64,000 nucleotides of DNA from NCBI GenBank assembly GCA_034435375.1, contig DAOTXR010000048.1, forward strand, positions 124,001 to 188,000, given 5' to 3'. The notes under the pieces are model-generated. The model was not told the DNA's origin. It made no database searches and saw only the letters and a list, made by a program, of their open reading frames with translations. This DNA comes from DAOTXR01 sp034435375 (GTDB taxonomy: Bacteria; Chloroflexota; Anaerolineae; Aggregatilineales; UBA3940). The stretch's first letter is position 1. Every line of letters begins with the position of its first letter. The position numbers were made by a program, and so were the translations under genes. Positions 61,578 to 64,000 of this stretch are shown piece by piece.

Positions 61578-62183
61578 ATGAGTCGCGCCCAGACTATCTG
61601 CGTTTATGCCTCATCGAGTGACGGGCTGGCATCGGCCTACTTCGAAGCCGCAACCGAACTCGGTGCGTTGATTGCCCAACGGAACTGTACCCTGGTTTAT
61701 GGCGGTGGGCGTATCGGTCTGATGGGCGCTGTGGCCCGCAGTGTGCATGCCCATGGTGGTAAGGTGATCGGCGTGATCCCTGGCTCGCTGTTGCCGCAAG
61801 GCTACGACAAATCCGACGAGCTGATTGTCACCCACGACTTGCGTGAGCGTAAGGCCGTCATGGAAGTCCGCTCTGATGCCTTTGTCGTGCTGCCGGGCGG
61901 GTTTGGAACGCTGGAAGAAGCGCTTGAAATCATCACCCTCAGGCAGCTTGGAATGCACTGTAAGCCCATTGTGCTGCTGAACGTTCAGGGGTTCTTTGAC
62001 CATCTGTCAGCGCTGTTTGAGCACCTCTACGAGCAGCGCTTTGCCAAGCCGGTCTATCGTGAGTTGTACCACGTGGCCCACGACGCCGCGGGCGCGATGG
62101 CCTATCTGGACACATACCAACCTGCGACCTTCGAACCCAAATGGTTTGCGCCGCCTGATGCCAGTCCGAACACAAACAGGTGA
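61578..62183 (+). CDS. LOG-family nucleotide phosphoribohydrolase
   Basis: Lysine-decarboxylase-like fold of the LOG family, which releases the base from nucleoside 5'-monophosphates. YGGGRIGLMGAVA (phosphate loop) and PGGFGTLEE (PGGxGTxxE) are intact. The ATG at 61578 gives 201 residues (MSRAQTICVYASSSDG). The next gene follows after 4 bp. Confidence 0.94.
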   Translation: MSRAQTICVYASSSDGLASAYFEAATELGALIAQRNCTLVYGGGRIGLMGAVARSVHAHGGKVIGVIPGSLLPQGYDKSDELIVTHDLRERKAVMEVRSDAFVVLPGGFGTLEEALEIITLRQLGMHCKPIVLLNVQGFFDHLSALFEHLYEQRFAKPVYRELYHVAHDAAGAMAYLDTYQPATFEPKWFAPPDASPNTNR

Positions 62184-62187
62184 TATA

Positions 62188-62601
62188 ATGGATGAGAGAA
62201 TACGCCGTGTTGTTGAGCAAATCACTGATGATAGCAGCCTGACCGACGAGCTTGGCGATCCCGAAGCTACCCGTTTGATCGAGTGGGGAGCTGCCGTGGC
62301 GCGGCAGCTGGCGTTGCTCACCGTCGAGATGGACAGCTATCAGGCAGATCAGTACCTCGATCAGCACTTGCAGGCTCTGCGCACAGCTATTCGCCGCATC
62401 AACCGGCTGGTAGGCAAACTTCCCGCGCTTGCACCAGATGAACTAGCCGAGGGTCTCCCACGGATTTTCGAGGCGGCAGCTCAGGTGCCTGTAGTGCGCT
62501 GTGCCCCGCCACAGGAGTTTCAGCGGGCTGCTCAGGAGATGTACATGCTGGCTCCGGGCCAGGCGTTGAACTACATTCTGTCGCATTTGCTTTCGGACTG
62601 A
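62188..62601 (+). CDS. Unrecognised small helical protein
   Basis: 137 residues that I cannot assign. It looks helical and acidic (RVVEQITDDSSLTDELGDPEATRLIEWG), with a Leu-rich middle (YLDQHLQALRTAIRRINRLVGKLP) and no Cys cluster, signal or membrane helix. It follows the LOG gene by 4 bp and AGG lies upstream of the ATG, so it is likely real and cotranscribed. The gene-free 98 bp after it contain no clear terminator. Confidence 0.75.
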   Translation: MDERIRRVVEQITDDSSLTDELGDPEATRLIEWGAAVARQLALLTVEMDSYQADQYLDQHLQALRTAIRRINRLVGKLPALAPDELAEGLPRIFEAAAQVPVVRCAPPQEFQRAAQEMYMLAPGQALNYILSHLLSD

Positions 62602-62699
62602 GCATCTAACAAGAGCGTTTTGGGTTAAACCCGGGGGTTTCATCGATTGAAGGAATTTTGAGAGACCCTTCCGATGAACACTAATAACGAAGGTAGGCA

Positions 62700-63845
62700 A
62701 TGGCCAAGAAAAAAACCTCTAAGCAGCAGGTCAACCTTGTCACATTGATCGTTACGTTGGCTGTAGTTCTCGTGGCTGTGCTCGGCGTGCTGAGCCTCTA
62801 CCCCTTCGAAGAGCCTCAGGCCGCTGAAACACGACCACCTGTTTCGGGGGGAGAGGAGATCGGCGCGTCTGAGGGTTCTTGGGCTGTCTACTTTACGGAT
62901 CCTGTGATCCCCTTTGATGACGTGACGACCGGCGGTCTGGAGGATAACCTGCTCTTTCTCATCAACAATGCGCAATCGACCATCGACGCGGCCATGTTCG
63001 AGTTTAATCTGCAAAACGTAGCCGATGCACTGATTGCTGCTCATCAGCGCGGCGTGCAGGTGCGCATTGTCTACGACAACGAACATACCGAAGAAGACCC
63101 ACAGATGGAGCAGTTGATCAAGGCAGGGATCCCGGCCACACCGGACGAGCGCGGGGCGTTCATGCATAACAAGTTTTATGTCATCGACCGCACCATTGTA
63201 TGGACTGGCTCGACCAACATCACCATCAACGATGTCTATCGCAACAACAACAATGTCATCACCATTGTCTCGCCAGAGTTGGCCGAGAACTATACCGTAG
63301 AGTTTGAGGAGATGTTCAACGGAGAGTTCGGGCCAACCTCCCCCGCCAATACTCCTCACCCAGGGGTTCAGGTCGGAGATATGTGGGTTGAGAACTACTT
63401 CGCGCCGGAAGATGATGTGATGAGCCAGTTGATCAGTATCGTCTCAGAGGCGCAGCGATCGATTCACTTCATGGCCTTCTCGTTTACCGATGACAGCCTG
63501 GCCAATGCTATCACGGAACGCGGCGCGGCGGGGGTTGAGGTGCTAGGCATTTTTGAGCAGCGCGGAGCTGATACAGAGTATTCCTCGTGCCCGCCGTTGC
63601 TCGAGGCGGGCTATGATGTTCGCCTGGATGGCAACCCTCGTACCTTTCACCACAAAGTGATCGTCATCGATGGGGCGATAGTTGCCACAGGATCGTTTAA
63701 TTTCAGCGCCAACGCTTCTGAGTCCAATGATGAAAACCTGCTGATTATTCACAATCCCAACATCGCTGCATTGTATGAGGAGGAGTTCAATCGACGGTGG
63801 GTTGAGGCCGTCCAGCCCGTCAGTGGGCAGTGTGTGGCTCCCTAG
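62700..63845 (+). CDS. Membrane-anchored phospholipase-D-fold protein
   Basis: PLD-superfamily protein with two HKD motifs: HNKFYVID (His156, Lys158, Asp163) followed by TGSTNIT, and HKVIVID (His318, Lys320, Asp325) followed by TGSFNFS. One N-terminal membrane helix (VTLIVTLAVVLVAVLGVLSLYPF, about 12-34) means the catalytic part faces outside. 381 residues. Members cleave phosphodiesters of DNA or lipids; which one applies is open. It may form a unit with the 63906 gene. Confidence 0.92.
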   Translation: MAKKKTSKQQVNLVTLIVTLAVVLVAVLGVLSLYPFEEPQAAETRPPVSGGEEIGASEGSWAVYFTDPVIPFDDVTTGGLEDNLLFLINNAQSTIDAAMFEFNLQNVADALIAAHQRGVQVRIVYDNEHTEEDPQMEQLIKAGIPATPDERGAFMHNKFYVIDRTIVWTGSTNITINDVYRNNNNVITIVSPELAENYTVEFEEMFNGEFGPTSPANTPHPGVQVGDMWVENYFAPEDDVMSQLISIVSEAQRSIHFMAFSFTDDSLANAITERGAAGVEVLGIFEQRGADTEYSSCPPLLEAGYDVRLDGNPRTFHHKVIVIDGAIVATGSFNFSANASESNDENLLIIHNPNIAALYEEEFNRRWVEAVQPVSGQCVAP

Positions 63846-63905
63846 CGAGCAGGTGGGTATGTACAAGCAGGTTCGCGATGTGATTTTCTAATGGAGGAGT
63901 GACCC

Positions 63906-64000
63906 ATGCAGCGGCAGATGCATTATGTTGAGGCGCCCAACAACTTCTATCTCGGCGCGCGGGTTGATCCGGATACTCACGAGATCATTGAGGACGATAT
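63906..64000 (+). CDS. Start of a gene cut by the window end, possibly a HerA/DUF87-type ATPase
   Basis: The ATG at 63906 has GGAGG upstream and 31 residues are visible (MQRQMHYVEAPNNFYLGARV, then DPDTHEIIEDDI). The FYLGxRxDPxTxE-like start resembles N-termini of Chloroflexota HerA-type ATPases as I recall them. That is a weak memory-based hint; the P-loop would lie beyond the window. Confidence 0.35.
   Translation, partial: MQRQMHYVEAPNNFYLGARVDPDTHEIIEDD

Overview
The window looks like a chromosomal segment of a Chloroflexota bacterium, most likely Anaerolineae-like. The reasons are the gene content, the many lipoproteins and membrane proteins with Thr/Pro-rich linkers, the DnaG form, and the paralogous TPR-TM-Cys-rich surface proteins. 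This is inference from protein character, with no marker-gene search. Coding density is high. I see no rRNA, tRNA, CRISPR array, insertion sequence or prophage.

Layout. (1) 1-5760: core replication and transcription genes: the end of holB, then a dnaG-rpoD operon facing it, and a divergent small membrane-anchored protein. (2) 5918-16313: a chitin/N-acetylglucosamine utilisation locus on the minus strand. It holds a ROK repressor with an operator over its own -10 box, a ROK-type sugar kinase, a PIG-L/LmbE deacetylase, a carbohydrate ABC importer (binding protein and two permeases, no ATPase), a GH18 chitinase lipoprotein and a GH20 hexosaminidase lipoprotein. (3) 16490-23517: a membrane Ser/Thr kinase followed by two paralogous surface proteins. 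The paralogs share a TPR, one TM and an uncharacterised Cys-containing domain, but carry different carbohydrate/lectin-like C-terminal modules. This is the best candidate for an undescribed system. (4) 23549-34945: housekeeping genes alr, def, a penicillin-acylase-type hydrolase, a HAD phosphatase, lspA, kbl, rny, recX and recA. (5) 35078-41470: a frameshifted lipoprotein, a NeuD-like acyltransferase, a Gfo/Idh oxidoreductase, a GT2, an orphan promoter-to-terminator RNA unit at about 38696-38879, an aldo/keto reductase and rho.

(6) 41552-48432: a nitrilase-fold protein lacking its catalytic Cys, a threonine aldolase, a CPBP-like membrane protein, a GT39-like glycosyltransferase, a methyltransferase and a GT2. 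(7) 48519-53656: deoC, a two-domain ALDH16-type aldehyde dehydrogenase and a radical SAM protein. (8) 53705-57273: a BtuCFD-like importer on the minus strand behind a cobalamin-riboswitch-like leader with its own promoter and terminator. (9) 57394-64000: a tightly overlapping run tsaB-rimI-PGI/PMI-methyltransferase-IMPase, then LOG protein, a small hypothetical, a TM-anchored PLD-type protein and the start of a further gene.

How parts fit together: region 2 can take chitin from extracellular cleavage through import to deacetylation and phosphorylation. Region 8 would bring in corrinoids under riboswitch control. DeoC plus ALDH16 could degrade deoxyribose-phosphate and oxidise the acetaldehyde formed. 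Promoters, hairpins and the riboswitch were read by eye and are unverified by any search or folding program.
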